Assembly: GCF_964199755.1 (NCBI RefSeq)
Contig: NC_133917.1
Location: 5,957,967 to 6,021,966 of the forward strand
Length of the DNA stretch: 64,000 nucleotides
Reading direction: 5' to 3'
Source: Larus michahellis
Taxonomy: Eukaryota > Chordata > Aves > Charadriiformes > Laridae
The notes below the pieces were generated by a model. The model searched no databases and was not told the origin of the DNA. It saw only the letters and a list, made by a program, of their open reading frames with translations. Of this stretch, positions 54,241 through 63,950 are shown in pieces. The number at the start of each line of letters is the position of its first letter. Within the stretch, counting starts at the first letter, position 1. The translations under genes and the position numbers were made by a program.

Positions 54241-54803
54241 GGAGGCGGTCGGGCGGACGCCGCGGCGGAGCGGCCGGAGCCTCCGCTCCCGGGGATGGTG
54301 AGGCCGCGGTGGCGGCACCGGAGCTGCTCTGGAGGAGAATGGGGGCGGCCCTGGGTCCTCTCGGTCCGGGCGGGGGAGCGGGGCGGGCCTGGGTCCTCCT
54401 GGGGCCGGGGGGATTTGTCCGCGGGCCCCGACAGGGCCCTGCGCCCCCTCCCCGCCGTGTCCCCCATCCACTCCCCGGGCCCCTCATGTCCCCGTCTCCC
54501 CCCCCCGCCCCATCCCCGTCTCTCCCGCTGCCTGTCCCCGTGTCCCTCGCTGTCACCCACCTCCCCCGTGTCGTCCCCCCCATCTCCACGCTCCCTTCGT
54601 TCCCCCCCGCCCCGTGTTCTGCTTGTCCCGGCTGTCTCTACGTTCCTGCTCTGTGTCCCGTCCCCCTCCCCGCGCCCCCCAGGGTCGGAGTCCCTCATGA
54701 GCCCCCTGGAAATCTGCCTCCCCACCTGCAATGGGGGGCCCGGCTGCCCCACGGGGTGAGTTCTCATTTTCTCTCCCCCGCAGACGTGCTGCTCTCTGGA
54801 CTG

Positions 54804-57347
54804 ATGGCGTCGGGCGCGACGAGCCGCTCCGAGGACGAGGAGTCTCTGGCGGGGCAGAAGCGGGGCTCGGCCCAGGCCTTGGGCGCCATCCCCAAGCGCC
54901 GCAGCTCCTCGCGGTACGCTAGGGCGGGAGGGGGACACGGGCCTGCCCCCCTGCCTGTCCCCTGCCTGCGGGAGAGGGCAGCCTGCAGGCACCGGGGCTC
55001 GGAGCTGTCTTGTTTCTTCCAGGTTCATCAAGCGGAAGAAGTTTGACGATGAGCTGGTAGAGAGCAGCCTCGCCAAATCCTCCAGCCGGGCCAAGGGCAC
55101 CGGTGGGGTCGAGCCTGGGCGCTGCTCAGGCAGCGAGCCCTCCTCCAGCGAGAAGAAGAAGGTGAAGGGCTGGCGGGGGCATCCAGGGGCCAGCCGGGGG
55201 GCCTGGGGAGCCCAGTGAGACCCCAGACCTCTGTCTCTGCCCACCCAGGTCTCCAAGTCCGTGTCCACCCCCATCGCGCCCAGCCCGGTCCCGACCCCTG
55301 GCCTCGCCAAGCGGATGAAGAAGAGCAAACAGTCCCTGCAGGTGACGAAGGACCTGGGCCGCTGGAAACCCGCCGATGACCTCCTGCTCATCAATGCCGT
55401 GCTGCAGGTAACGACCCCGAGGGGCTGCCTGTCCCCTAGGGAGCCTCAGAGGGGGGTGTGTGGCACCGCTGTGGTTTGGGGCTGGTCCCCGGGGACTGTC
55501 CCCTCAGCCGGGGGCTTTTTCCAGACCAACGACTTGACCTCCGTGCACTTGGGTGTGAAGTTCAGCTGCCGCTTCAACCTGCGGGAGATCCAGGAGCGGT
55601 GGTATGCGCTCCTCTACGACCCCATCATCTCCAAGTGAGTGCGGGGCAGGCGCGCAGGGGCAGAGCCATCCCTGGGGGGGGACACAGGGGCCCTCACACT
55701 CTGTGTGTGTGTCCCCCCAAGGCTGGCCTGCCAGGCCATGCGGCAGCTGCACCCCGAGGCCATCGCCGCCATCCAGAGCAAAGTGCTCTTCAGCAAAGCC
55801 GAGGAGCAGCTGCTGACCAAGGTGGGATCGGTAAGAGCTGGCCGGGAGCGGAACAGGGTGGGGGGGCTCCAGTTTGGTGTCTCAGGGGTCCTTGGTGACA
55901 CGTGTCCCTCCTGTCCCCCTGCAGACCAGCCAGCCCACGCTCGACACCTTCCAGGAACTGCTCCACAAGCACCCTGATGTCTTCTACCCTTCCCGCACGG
56001 CCAAGGCCCTGCAGCTCCACTGGCAGCTCATGAAGCAGTACTACCTGCTGGACGACCAGACCGGTGAGGCTCTGGAGGGTCCCCTGTCCCTTGTGTCCCC
56101 TGTCCCCTGCAGCCCTCAGCTCCCTCACTCCCTCCCCTCCTGCTCCTTCCAGTGCAGCCGCTGCCCAAGGGGGACCAAGTGCTGAACTTTTCGGATGCTG
56201 AGGACATGCTTGACGACAGCAAGCTGAAGTGAGGGTTCTGGGGGACTGGGGTGGGGACAGAGGCCGCGCTGGGGGGACGTGGGGTGGCACTGTCTCATCC
56301 TGCCTTTTCTCCTCCGCAGGGATGTGCGGGACGAGGTGCTGGAGCACGGTGAGTCCGGCCTGCTCCCATCTGGGCAGCCTGAATGGGTGGGGAGAGACCC
56401 AGGGCCCCCCTGGGAGGGGGCAGGTGCCCCCCACCCTCCCCAGCTCCCTTCTCCCCTTCTCCCAGAGCTGACCGTGGCTGACCGGCGCCAGAAGCGGGAG
56501 ATCCGGCAGCTGGAGCAGGAGCTGCACAAGTGGCAGGTGCTGGTCGACAGCATCACAGGTGAGAGCTGGGGACCGGGGGGGGCCACCTGTCTGTCCCCTC
56601 AGCTGTCTGTCCGCCCCCCCCAGACCCCTGTCCGTCCCTCCAACCCCTCTCACCCTGCCTTCCTCCAGGCATGAGCTCCCCAGACTTCGACAGCCAGACG
56701 CTGGCCGTGCTGCGGGGCCGCATGGTGCGGTACCTCATGCGCTCCCGGGAGGTGAGTACAGATATTGTGGAGCCCCCCCGTGCCCCAGCAGAGCCCCCCC
56801 CCCAGCCTCCCCGCAGCCCCCTGATGCTTTTCTGCCCTCCCCAGATCACACTGGGTAGAGCCACGAAGGACAACCAGATCGACGTGGACCTGGCGCTGGA
56901 GGGACCGGCCTGGAAGATCTCCCGCAAGCAGGGTAGGGCTGGGAATCGGGGCTGGGTCAGGTCTTGGGGCGGGGCGGGGGGGGGGGCTCTGGAAGAGGCG
57001 GGGGGACTGCATTTACCACTCCTCTCACCCTGTTTCACCTCTCCAGGTGTCATCAAGCTGAAGAATAACGGGGATTTCTTCATCGCTAACGAGGGCCGGC
57101 GCCCCATCTACATTGACGGGCGCCCCGTGCTCGGCGGCAACAAGTGGAAGCTGAACAACAACTCGGTGGTGGAGGTGGGTCCTGGCGTGGGAGGGGGGGT
57201 CCCTGGGAGGGGGGCTGGGGGTCCCACCCTGCTCACTCTCTGCACCTCCCCCCGCCCCAGATCGCCAGCCTCCGCTTCGTGTTCCTCATCAACCAGGACC
57301 TGATCGCCCTCATCAAGGCGGAGGCGGCCAAACTGGCCCAGCAGTGA
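54804..57347 (+). CDS. MCRS1: Microspherule protein 1
   Basis: Nuclear and nucleolar FHA-domain protein, subunit of the INO80 and NSL chromatin complexes and a minus-end spindle microtubule factor. Exons: 54804-54913 (the exon begins 54784), 55023-55161, 55249-55407, 55525-55634, 55722-55830, 55925-56063, 56153-56228, 56320-56348, 56466-56558, 56669-56751, 56845-56932, 57047-57174, 57261-57347. The product from MASGATSRSEDEESLAGQKR is 449 residues, exactly human MCRS1 (462) minus its first 13. Basic nuclear signal KRRSSSRFIKRKKF; coiled coil RQKREIRQLEQELHKWQ; FHA domain from ITLGRATKDNQ to VFLINQDL. The human-like upstream residues could come from an upstream ATG (54153) in frame through exon 1, but ATG 54238 in exon 1 runs into a stop at the junction. 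I therefore chose 54804. AATAAA at 57521. Confidence 0.95.
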
Positions 57348-57520
57348 CAAGGGCTGGGGGCTGCTCTGCCCGGTCCCACCCACTGGCCCCCCACAGGGGT
57401 GGGGGGGGTCCCTACAGCCCCCAGTTTGGCGATGGGGACCCCTAGTTCCCTTCAGCCACCTCCCCAAGGGTGCTGGGCCACTTCTGCCCACAGCCCCGGG
57501 GCTGGAGATTGTCACCTTCC

Positions 57521-57526
57521 AATAAA
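57521..57526 (+). promoter_or_regulatory. MCRS1: MCRS1 poly(A) signal
   Basis: AATAAA in CTTCCAATAAAGTGTTTTCC, 174 bases past the stop codon. Confidence 0.8.
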
Positions 57527-57615
57527 GTGTTTTCCCCCGCCCCGCTGTGGGTGTCCTCCGGGGCGGGGGACACACAGGACTCCCAGCTCCTGCGGTGTGT
57601 TCTTAAAATCGCTCC

Positions 57616-57621
57616 TTTATT
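57616..57621 (-). promoter_or_regulatory. Minus-strand poly(A) signal, convergent with MCRS1
   Basis: AATAAA read on the minus strand (TTTTTCAATAAAGGAGC), about 80 bases beyond the stop codon of the candidate minus-strand exon. Confidence 0.45.
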
Positions 57622-57699
57622 GAAAAAGGTGGAGGGGGGGCTCTGCCCCAGCTCGGCGGGGGCCAGGGCTGGCTGTGGGCTGTTGTCCCAAGGGCCCCC

Positions 57700-57864
57700 T
57701 TACGCACCCATCCCCTCCTTTTGAGGCTGGGGGCTCCCTGGCCCTGGGAACCCCCCCATCAGCGCCAGCTCCAGGCATTGCAGGGCGCAGTATATCAGCC
57801 CCCACGTGTCCCCCTGGGCCCCCCACCACACCCCCAGGTCGCAGCTGATCAAGTTCCCCCTTCC
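57700..57864 (-). CDS. Candidate last coding exon of an unidentified minus-strand gene
   Basis: The minus strand has a strong acceptor (GTCTTTGCCTTCCCCCTCAG ending at 57865), then an open frame reading GRGNLISCDLGVWWGAQGDT followed by WGLIYCALQCLELALMGGFP, and a TAA at 57702-57700 with a poly(A) signal just beyond. The amino-acid mix (tryptophans, cysteines, aliphatic residues) is unlike the Pro/Arg/Gly translation of local non-coding DNA, so I think it may be real. I do not recognise the protein. Upstream exons would lie at higher coordinates, perhaps separated by the CR1 element and starting near the promoter-like island at 61.9 kb. The alternative is a chance ORF. Confidence 0.35.
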   Translation of the reverse strand, partial: GRGNLISCDLGVWWGAQGDTWGLIYCALQCLELALMGGFPGPGSPQPQKEGMGA

Positions 57865-57954
57865 CTGAGGGGGAAGGCAAAGACACAGGGGCTGTCAGGC
57901 CAGCCATCGCTGTCACACCGTGGCTGGTCTCAGCCTGCTCCTGCTGAGGAGAGA

Positions 57955-58370
57955 GCTAGATATATAGATAGATATATATATAAAATCTTCTCCCTTCTCC
58001 TCTCCATCCCGGCTATGGGTCTGGGGCCCCTCCAGGCTCCCTCCATCCCCAGCACAGCCTGGGCGTGCCCAAGTCCCCCTCTCCATCCTGGCTGTGAGAC
58101 TGGGGAGCCCCCCCAGGTCCCCTCTGTCCCTACCATGGGTCTGGTGCACCCCAGTTCCCATGCATCCCCACCCCAGATTGGGCACCCCAAGTCCCCCCCT
58201 CCCTCCCTGCTATGGGGCTGGGCCCCCCCCCCCCAGGCTCCCCCCCCCCCCATAACAGACTGAGCACCCCAAAATCCCCCTCTCCATCCTGGCTGTGAGA
58301 CTGGGGAGCCCCTCCCCCCCCCAAGTCCCCTCCATCCCTACCCTGGGTCTGGTGCACCACAGTTCACCCC
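57955..58370. repeat. TATA-type microsatellite and degenerate C-rich repeats
   Basis: A (TATATAGA)n stretch at 57958-57985 is followed by loosely repeated CCCTCTCCATCCTGGCTGTG / GACTGGGGAGCCCC units of about 60 bp. No gene seen. Confidence 0.6.
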
Positions 58371-58564
58371 AGTGAAAAAAGGTGGGTTTGAGGACGATGG
58401 CTCCAGGAAAGCCTGGGACCTCGAGGCTCGTGGGGTGATGCAGGGGGCTCCCAGAGACCGTGAGAACACGCCACACTTTTCCCTCCTGGTGCCTTCGCTG
58501 CCGGAGCAATGCTCGAGGTTTCCTGGCCCTCCCTGGCCACGCCCCCGGGCACCTATGGGGGCAT

Positions 58565-61500
58565 GGGGATAGATCCAAGCTTGCTAGCAAAAAGCCTGAA
58601 GGTGGCATGCTGGCACCAGACTTGGAAAAGACAGGGGGCGTAACCAGGCTCCTTAGGAACAAGTCTGGGGGTGGCAGAATTTCGGCTCCCGCCAGTAAAA
58701 AGGATAAAGGACCGTTAGCCCAGCTGAAGTGCTTATACACTAATGCACGTAGCATGGGCTACAAACAGGAGGAGCTGGAGGCCATTGTGCAGCAGGATAA
58801 TTATGACGTAGTCGCCATCACAGAAACATGGTGGGGTGACTCACGTAGCTGTAGTGCTGCCATGGATGCCTATAGGCTCTTCAGGAAGGATAGGCAAGCA
58901 AGGAGAGGCGGGGGGGTGGCCCTGTATGTTAAGGAGTGTTATGAATGCTTTGAACTAAATGATGGTGATAATGAGACTGAGTGTTTCTGGGTAAGAATCA
59001 GGGGCAGGGCTAACAAGGCGGATATCGTAGTAGGAGTCTGTTATAGACCGCCCAATCGGGATGAGGAGGCAGATGAAATATTCTATAAACGGCTGGGAGA
59101 AGTCTCAAGATCGCGAGCTCTTGTCCTCGTGGGGGACTTCAATTTGCCGGACATCTGCTGGGAATACAATACAGCAGGGAGGGAAGAGTCTAGAAGGTTC
59201 CTGGAATGTGCTGGGGATAACTTCCTGACACAGCTGGTGAGAGAGACAACTAGGGAAGGTGCCCTGCTGGATCTGTGGTTTGTAAGCAGGGAAGGTCTTG
59301 TGGGGGATGTGACGGTTGGAGGCTGTCTTGGGAACAGTGACCATGAAATGATAGAGTTTTCGATTCTGCGAGAAGCAAGGAGAGGGGTCAGCAGAACTGC
59401 TACCTTGGACTTCCGGAGGGCGGACTTTGGGCTTTTCAGGAGCCTGGTTGACAAAGTCCCCTGGGAGGCAGTCCTCCAGGGCAAAGGAGCCCAGGCAGCC
59501 TGGATGATTTTCAAGAAGGAAGTCTTAAAGGCGCAGGAGCAGGCTGTCCCCATGTGCCAGAAGACAAGCCGTCGGGGAAAAAGGCCGGCCTGGCTAAACA
59601 GGGAGCTAGTGTTGCAACTTAGGGAAAAAAAGAGGATCTATGGCCTCTGGAAGGAAGGGCAGGCCACTCAAGACGACTACAAAGAGGTAGTTAAGCTATG
59701 TAGGGAAAAAATCAGGAGGGCCAAAGCCCAGCTGGAGCTAAACCTGGCTTCTGTTGTCAAGGACAACAAAAAAAGCTTCTATAAATATATTAGCAATAGG
59801 AAGAGGACTAAGGATTATCTCTGTCCTCTAGTAGATGGGGCCGGCAACATAGTGACCAAGGATGAGGAAAAGGCTGAGGTACTTAATGAAGTCTTTGCCT
59901 CAGTCTTCAGCAGTAGGACCAGTTGTTCCCTGAGCACCCAGACCCCTGAACTAGAAGACAGGGATGGGGAGCAGAATGAAGCCCCTGTAATCCAAAGGGA
60001 AATGGTGAGGGACCTGCTTCAGCACCTGGAGGTGCACAAATCTATGGGGCCGGATGGGATCCACCCAAGGGTATTGAAAGAGCTGGCGGAGGTGCTCGCC
60101 AGGCCACTTGGTATCATTTATGAGCAGTCCTGGACAACCGGGGAGGTCCCAGCTGACTGGAGGTTGGCAAATGTGACACCCATCCACAAGAAGGGCCGGA
60201 AGGAGGATCCGGGGAACTACAGGCCAGTCAGTCTGACCTCGGTGCCTGGGAAGGTCTTGGAACAGATCCTCCTCAGTGCCATTACACGGCACATGCAGGA
60301 GAACAGGGTGATCAGGCCCAGTCAGCATGGGTTTGTGAAGGGCAGGTCATGCCTATCAAACCTAATATCCTTCTATGATAAGGTGACCCACTTAGTGGAT
60401 GAGGGAAAAGCTGTGGATGTTATCTACTTGGATTTTTGCAAAGCTTTTGACACTGTTTCCCACAGCATTCTCCTGGAGAAACTGGCTGCTCATGGCCTGG
60501 ACAGGTGTACTCTTTGCTGGGTAAAAAACTGGCTGGATGGCCGTGCCCAGAGAGTGGTGGTAAATGGAGTTAAATCCAGTTGGTGTCCGGTCACAAGTGG
60601 TGTCCCCCAGGGCTCGGTGCTGGGGCCGGTTCTCTTTAATATCTTTATCAATGATCTGGATGAAGGGATCGAATGCACCCCCAGTAAGTTCGCAGATGAC
60701 ACTAAGCTGGGCGGGCGTGTTGATCTGCTTGAGGGTAGGTTGGCTCTGCAGAGGGATCTGGACAGGCTGGACCGATGGGCTGAGACCAATGGTATGAGGT
60801 TCAACAAGGCCAAATGCCGGGTCCTGCACTTGGGACACAACAACCCCATGCAGCGCTACAGGATTGGGGCAGAATGGCTTGAAAGCAGCTCGACAGAAAA
60901 GGACTTGGGAGTGTTGGTTGACAGCCGGCTGAATATGAGCCAGCAGTGTGCCCAGGTGGCCAAGAAGGCCAACAGCATCCTAGCCTGTATCAGGAATAGT
61001 GTGGTGAGCCGGACTAGGGAAGTGATCATCCCCCTGTACTCGGCACTGGTGAGGCCCCACCTCGAGTACTGCGTTCAGTTTTGGGCCCCTCGCTACAGGA
61101 GGGACATTGAGGTGTTGGAGCGTGTCCAGAGAAGGGCTACAAAGCTGGTGAGGGGCCTGGAGGACAAACCTTATGAAGAACGACTGAGGGAGCTGGGGTT
61201 GTTTAGCCTGGAGAAGAGGAGGCTGAGGGGAGACCTTATCACCCTCTACAACTCCCTGAAAGGAGGCTGTAGAGAGAGGGGGGCTGACCTCTTCTCCCTG
61301 GTGACAAGTGATAGGACGAGGGGAAACGGGTTCAAGTTACGTCAGGGGAGGTTTAGATTAGATATTAGGAGACATTTTTTCACTGAAAGGGTTATTAAAC
61401 ATTGGAATAGGCTGCCCAGGGAGGTGGTGGATTCACCATCCCTGGAGGTGTTTAAAAAAAGGGTAGATGGGGCACTGAGGGACACGGTTTAGAAGTGGCT

Positions 61501-61577
61501 CTTGTCAGGGTAGGCTAAAGGTGGGACTCGATGATCTTAAAGGTCCCTTCCAGCCTCAGCAATTCTATGAGTCTATG
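58565..61577 (+). mobile_element. CR1 LINE with complete ORF2
   Basis: A 3-kb non-LTR retrotransposon. The 5' edge is uncertain (about 58540-58607); upstream DNA does not look like CR1. The 3' end is typical: GATGATCTTAAAGGTCCC, then AATTCTATGAGTCTATGG, the imperfect 8-mer tail that ends CR1 elements. The family's ORF1 region is absent, so the copy is 5'-truncated yet keeps all of ORF2 and the 3' UTR. It is inserted in CCACGCCCC-rich DNA. Confidence 0.95.
58607..61492 (+). CDS. CR1 ORF2: endonuclease and reverse transcriptase
   Basis: Uninterrupted 961 codons from the first ATG (the frame is open further upstream, to about 58460). An apurinic-type endonuclease comes first: [38 protein letters not shown] and the NSDHEMIEF motif. 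The reverse transcriptase follows, with [15 protein letters not shown], the catalytic [31 protein letters not shown] and the FADDTKL active site, then the C-terminal CR1 tail ([32 protein letters not shown]). All catalytic residues I can check are present. No frameshift or premature stop. The intact frame implies recent insertion. Many CR1 ORF2 copies in birds are annotated as jockey-like reverse transcriptase. Confidence 0.95.
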   Translation: MLAPDLEKTGGVTRLLRNKSGGGRISAPASKKDKGPLAQLKCLYTNARSMGYKQEELEAIVQQDNYDVVAITETWWGDSRSCSAAMDAYRLFRKDRQARRGGGVALYVKECYECFELNDGDNETECFWVRIRGRANKADIVVGVCYRPPNRDEEADEIFYKRLGEVSRSRALVLVGDFNLPDICWEYNTAGREESRRFLECAGDNFLTQLVRETTREGALLDLWFVSREGLVGDVTVGGCLGNSDHEMIEFSILREARRGVSRTATLDFRRADFGLFRSLVDKVPWEAVLQGKGAQAAWMIFKKEVLKAQEQAVPMCQKTSRRGKRPAWLNRELVLQLREKKRIYGLWKEGQATQDDYKEVVKLCREKIRRAKAQLELNLASVVKDNKKSFYKYISNRKRTKDYLCPLVDGAGNIVTKDEEKAEVLNEVFASVFSSRTSCSLSTQTPELEDRDGEQNEAPVIQREMVRDLLQHLEVHKSMGPDGIHPRVLKELAEVLARPLGIIYEQSWTTGEVPADWRLANVTPIHKKGRKEDPGNYRPVSLTSVPGKVLEQILLSAITRHMQENRVIRPSQHGFVKGRSCLSNLISFYDKVTHLVDEGKAVDVIYLDFCKAFDTVSHSILLEKLAAHGLDRCTLCWVKNWLDGRAQRVVVNGVKSSWCPVTSGVPQGSVLGPVLFNIFINDLDEGIECTPSKFADDTKLGGRVDLLEGRLALQRDLDRLDRWAETNGMRFNKAKCRVLHLGHNNPMQRYRIGAEWLESSSTEKDLGVLVDSRLNMSQQCAQVAKKANSILACIRNSVVSRTREVIIPLYSALVRPHLEYCVQFWAPRYRRDIEVLERVQRRATKLVRGLEDKPYEERLRELGLFSLEKRRLRGDLITLYNSLKGGCRERGADLFSLVTSDRTRGNGFKLRQGRFRLDIRRHFFTERVIKHWNRLPREVVDSPSLEVFKKRVDGALRDTV

Positions 61578-61579
61578 GC

Positions 61580-61760
61580 CACGCCTCCTCTCCCTGACCA
61601 CGCCCCCGACCATCTGTGACCACGCCCCCTGGCCATCTGTGACCACGCCTCCGGGCTTCTTGGCCACGCCCCCTCCCTGGCCACGCCTCCACAGTCCCGC
61701 CCCCGCCCCTTGGCCCCAGCTCTTGGCAAAGACCCCCGTTCTCATACACACACACCCCCC
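61580..61760. repeat. GGCCACGCC / TGACCACGCCC short tandem repeat
   Basis: About ten CCACGCC elements, some in a 28-bp step (CATCTGTGACCACGCC). They match KLF/Sp-type CACCC boxes in form. Similar CCACGCCC DNA lies left of the CR1 at about 58540, so the LINE landed in this block. Confidence 0.7.
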
Positions 61761-61890
61761 CACCCACCCCCCAAATTTGAATAATATGGAAAAGGAAAAA
61801 AAACACACCCAATCTGGGGAAAATAGGGCCCTCCTCGGCCCCGCCCGCCCCGAGCTGCGGTACCGGCTTCTGGGGAGCGCAGTGACGCCC

Positions 61891-62190
61891 GCTGTGCTGC
61901 GCATGCGAGGCCCGGCCCGCCTGCAGTAACGGAGCGTGGCCGCGAGGCGGCAGCAGTCTTCACCATGGCAACCGCTCCCGGGCGGGTGGGCCAATCCAGC
62001 GTGGGTATCGCGTTCCCGATTGGTCGGATCACCTCGCCGAGGTGGGGCGCGGCGGGGATTGACGGCAGCCAGGGACCAATGGAGTGCGGCTGCCCAAGAA
62101 GAAGGGGCGGGCAGTTGGAGCAACGGCCAATGCGCGCGCGGCGTGGGCGGGGTGCCCCGGAAGCGGAGGGGAGCGGGGTAAAATGGCGGC
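61891..62190. promoter_or_regulatory. Promoter-like island: NRF1, four CCAAT boxes, YY1
   Basis: TGCGCATGCGAG at 61898 (NRF1-like); CCAAT at 61991, 62077 and 62127 and an inverted one at 62019; and AAAATGGCGGC (YY1 consensus) at 62180-62190. CpG-rich, no TATA. A short frame MAANSKSERGGPG opens at the YY1 site. The layout fits a housekeeping, possibly bidirectional promoter, but neither transcript can be identified in the window. Confidence 0.55.
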
Positions 62191-62596
62191 CAACTCGAAA
62201 TCGGAGCGGGGCGGCCCGGGCTGAAAGCGGGACCCGGCGGGCGGGCCCTTGGGCAAGGCGGGGAATGCTGAGGGTTCCCGAAGGGTGATGAGGGGGGCGC
62301 GGGTGAGACGGGTCTTGGAAGGGGGGGGGGCCCGAGGGGTGATGAAGGGGACTGGGGGGGACGGGACGGAGACGGGGGTCCTGACGAGGCTCGGGGGGGT
62401 GGAGGGGGTCTTGAGAGGGGCTGGGGGGGCTCTTCGGGCGTGGGAGCTGTGGCCAGAGCCGCGGCCCTACCGGAAAATGCTTCACAGGCTGGCGCGGCGA
62501 CGCCACGTGGGCGCTGGTGGCGCCGAAGCTGACGGCCGCCGCAAAGCCCGCAGCCCCACGGGGTGTGGGGCCACGCGAGCGGCTGCCAAAGAGCTT
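62191..62596. other. GC-rich DNA between promoter island and array, no gene seen
   Basis: G-rich plus strand with GGGGGGTGATGAGGGG-type motifs. A possible donor lies at about 62301 (GGCGCGGGTGAGAC). No recognised coding sequence. Confidence 0.4.
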
Positions 62597-63950
62597 TGCG
62601 CATGCGCGGTGTCTTTTCCGTACAGCCGTACGGCTCATGGCGCCCTCTATGCCGCGCAGACGTACGGCTCATGGCGCCCCCCAGTGCCGTACACCCGTAT
62701 TGCGCATGCGCGGCCTCTTTTCCGTACAGCCGTACGGCTCATGGCGTCCCCCGTGCCGTACAGCCGTACTGCGCATGCGCGGCCTCTTTTCCGCACAGCC
62801 GTACGGCTCATGGCGCCCCCCAGTGCCGTACAGCCGTACTGCGCATGCGCGGCCTCTTTTCCGTACAGCCGTACGGCTCATGGCGCCCTCTGTGCCGTGC
62901 AGCCGTACGGCTCATGGCGCCCCCCAGTGCCGTACACCGGTATTGCGCATGCGCGGCGTCTTTTCCGTACAGCCGTACGGCTCATGGCGCCCCCAGTGCC
63001 GTACAGCCGTATTGCGCATGCGCGGCCTCTTTTCCGTACAGCCGTACGGCTCATGGTGCCCCCCAGTGCCGTACAGCCGTACTGCGCATGCGCGGCGTCT
63101 TTTCCGTACAGCCGTACGGCTCATGGCGCCCTCTGTGGCGCACAACCGTACGGCTCATGGCGCCCCCCAGTGCCGTACAGCCATACTGCGCATGCGCGGC
63201 GTCTTTTCCGTACAGCCGTACGGCTCATGGCGCCCTCTATGCCGCGCAGCCGTACGGCTCATGGCGCCCCCCAGTGCCGTACAGCCGTATTGCGCATGCA
63301 CGACGTCTTTTCCGTACAGCCGTACGGCTCATGGCGCCCTCTGTGCCGCACAGCCGTACGGCTCATGGCGCCCCCCAGTGCCGTACACCCGTATTGCGCA
63401 TGCGCGGCGTCTTTTCCGTACAGCCGTACGGCTCATGGCGCCCCCCAGTGCCGTACAGCCGTACTGCGCATGCGCGGCCTCTTTTCCGTACAGCCGTACG
63501 GCTCATGGCGCCCTCTGTGCCGCACTGCCGTACGGGTCATGGCGCCCCCCAGTGCCGTACAGCCATACTGCGCATGCGCGGCCTCTTTTCCGTACAGCCG
63601 TACGGCTCATGGCGCCCTCTATGCCGCGCAGACGTACGGCTCATGGCGCCCCCCAGTGCCGTACAGCCGTATTGCGCATGCGCGACGTCTTTTCCGTACA
63701 GCCGTACGGCTCATGGCGCCCCCTTTTGCCGTACAGCTGTACGGGTCATGCCGCCCCCCAGTGCCGTACAGACGTACAGCGCATGCGTGGCGCCTTCTGC
63801 CGTAGAGGCGTATGGTGCACGCACGGCGCCTTCTGCAGTAAAGCCGTACTGCGCATGGCGCCCCCCAGTGCCATAGAGCTGTACTGCGGATGCGCGGCAC
63901 TTTCTCCTTACAGCCGTTCTGCGCATGTGCGGTGCTTTCTGTTGCCGGGA
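62597..63950. repeat. Higher-order tandem array carrying NRF1-type palindromes
   Basis: Built from 34-36-bp modules sharing CCGTACAGCCGTAC. One module type continues into TGCGCATGCGC, the others into GGCTCATGGC. They combine into 70-bp (two-module) and 104-bp (three-module) units. The TGCGCATGCGC palindrome occurs at 62597, 62701, 62770, 62840, 62944, 63013, 63083, 63187, 63395, 63465, 63569 and 63673, with a one-base variant at 63291. Steps are 104, 69, 70, 104, 69, 70, 104, 104, 104, 70, 104, 104. Beyond 63780 copies are degenerate. All three plus frames are open for over 400 codons purely because of the repeat. Confidence 0.95.

Noticed and set aside
54153-54297. In-frame upstream ATG that would give MCRS1 an extra arginine-rich N terminus
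   Set aside because: It overlaps likely core promoter sites (YY1, CRE, ETS), the peptide does not resemble other MCRS1 N termini, and the conserved start at 54804 gives the expected protein.
61742-61964. Minus-strand frame beginning MVKTAAASRPRSVTAGG at the promoter island
   Set aside because: No recognised family, no clear donor in frame, and the ATG lies among promoter motifs. Noted only as a possible first exon.
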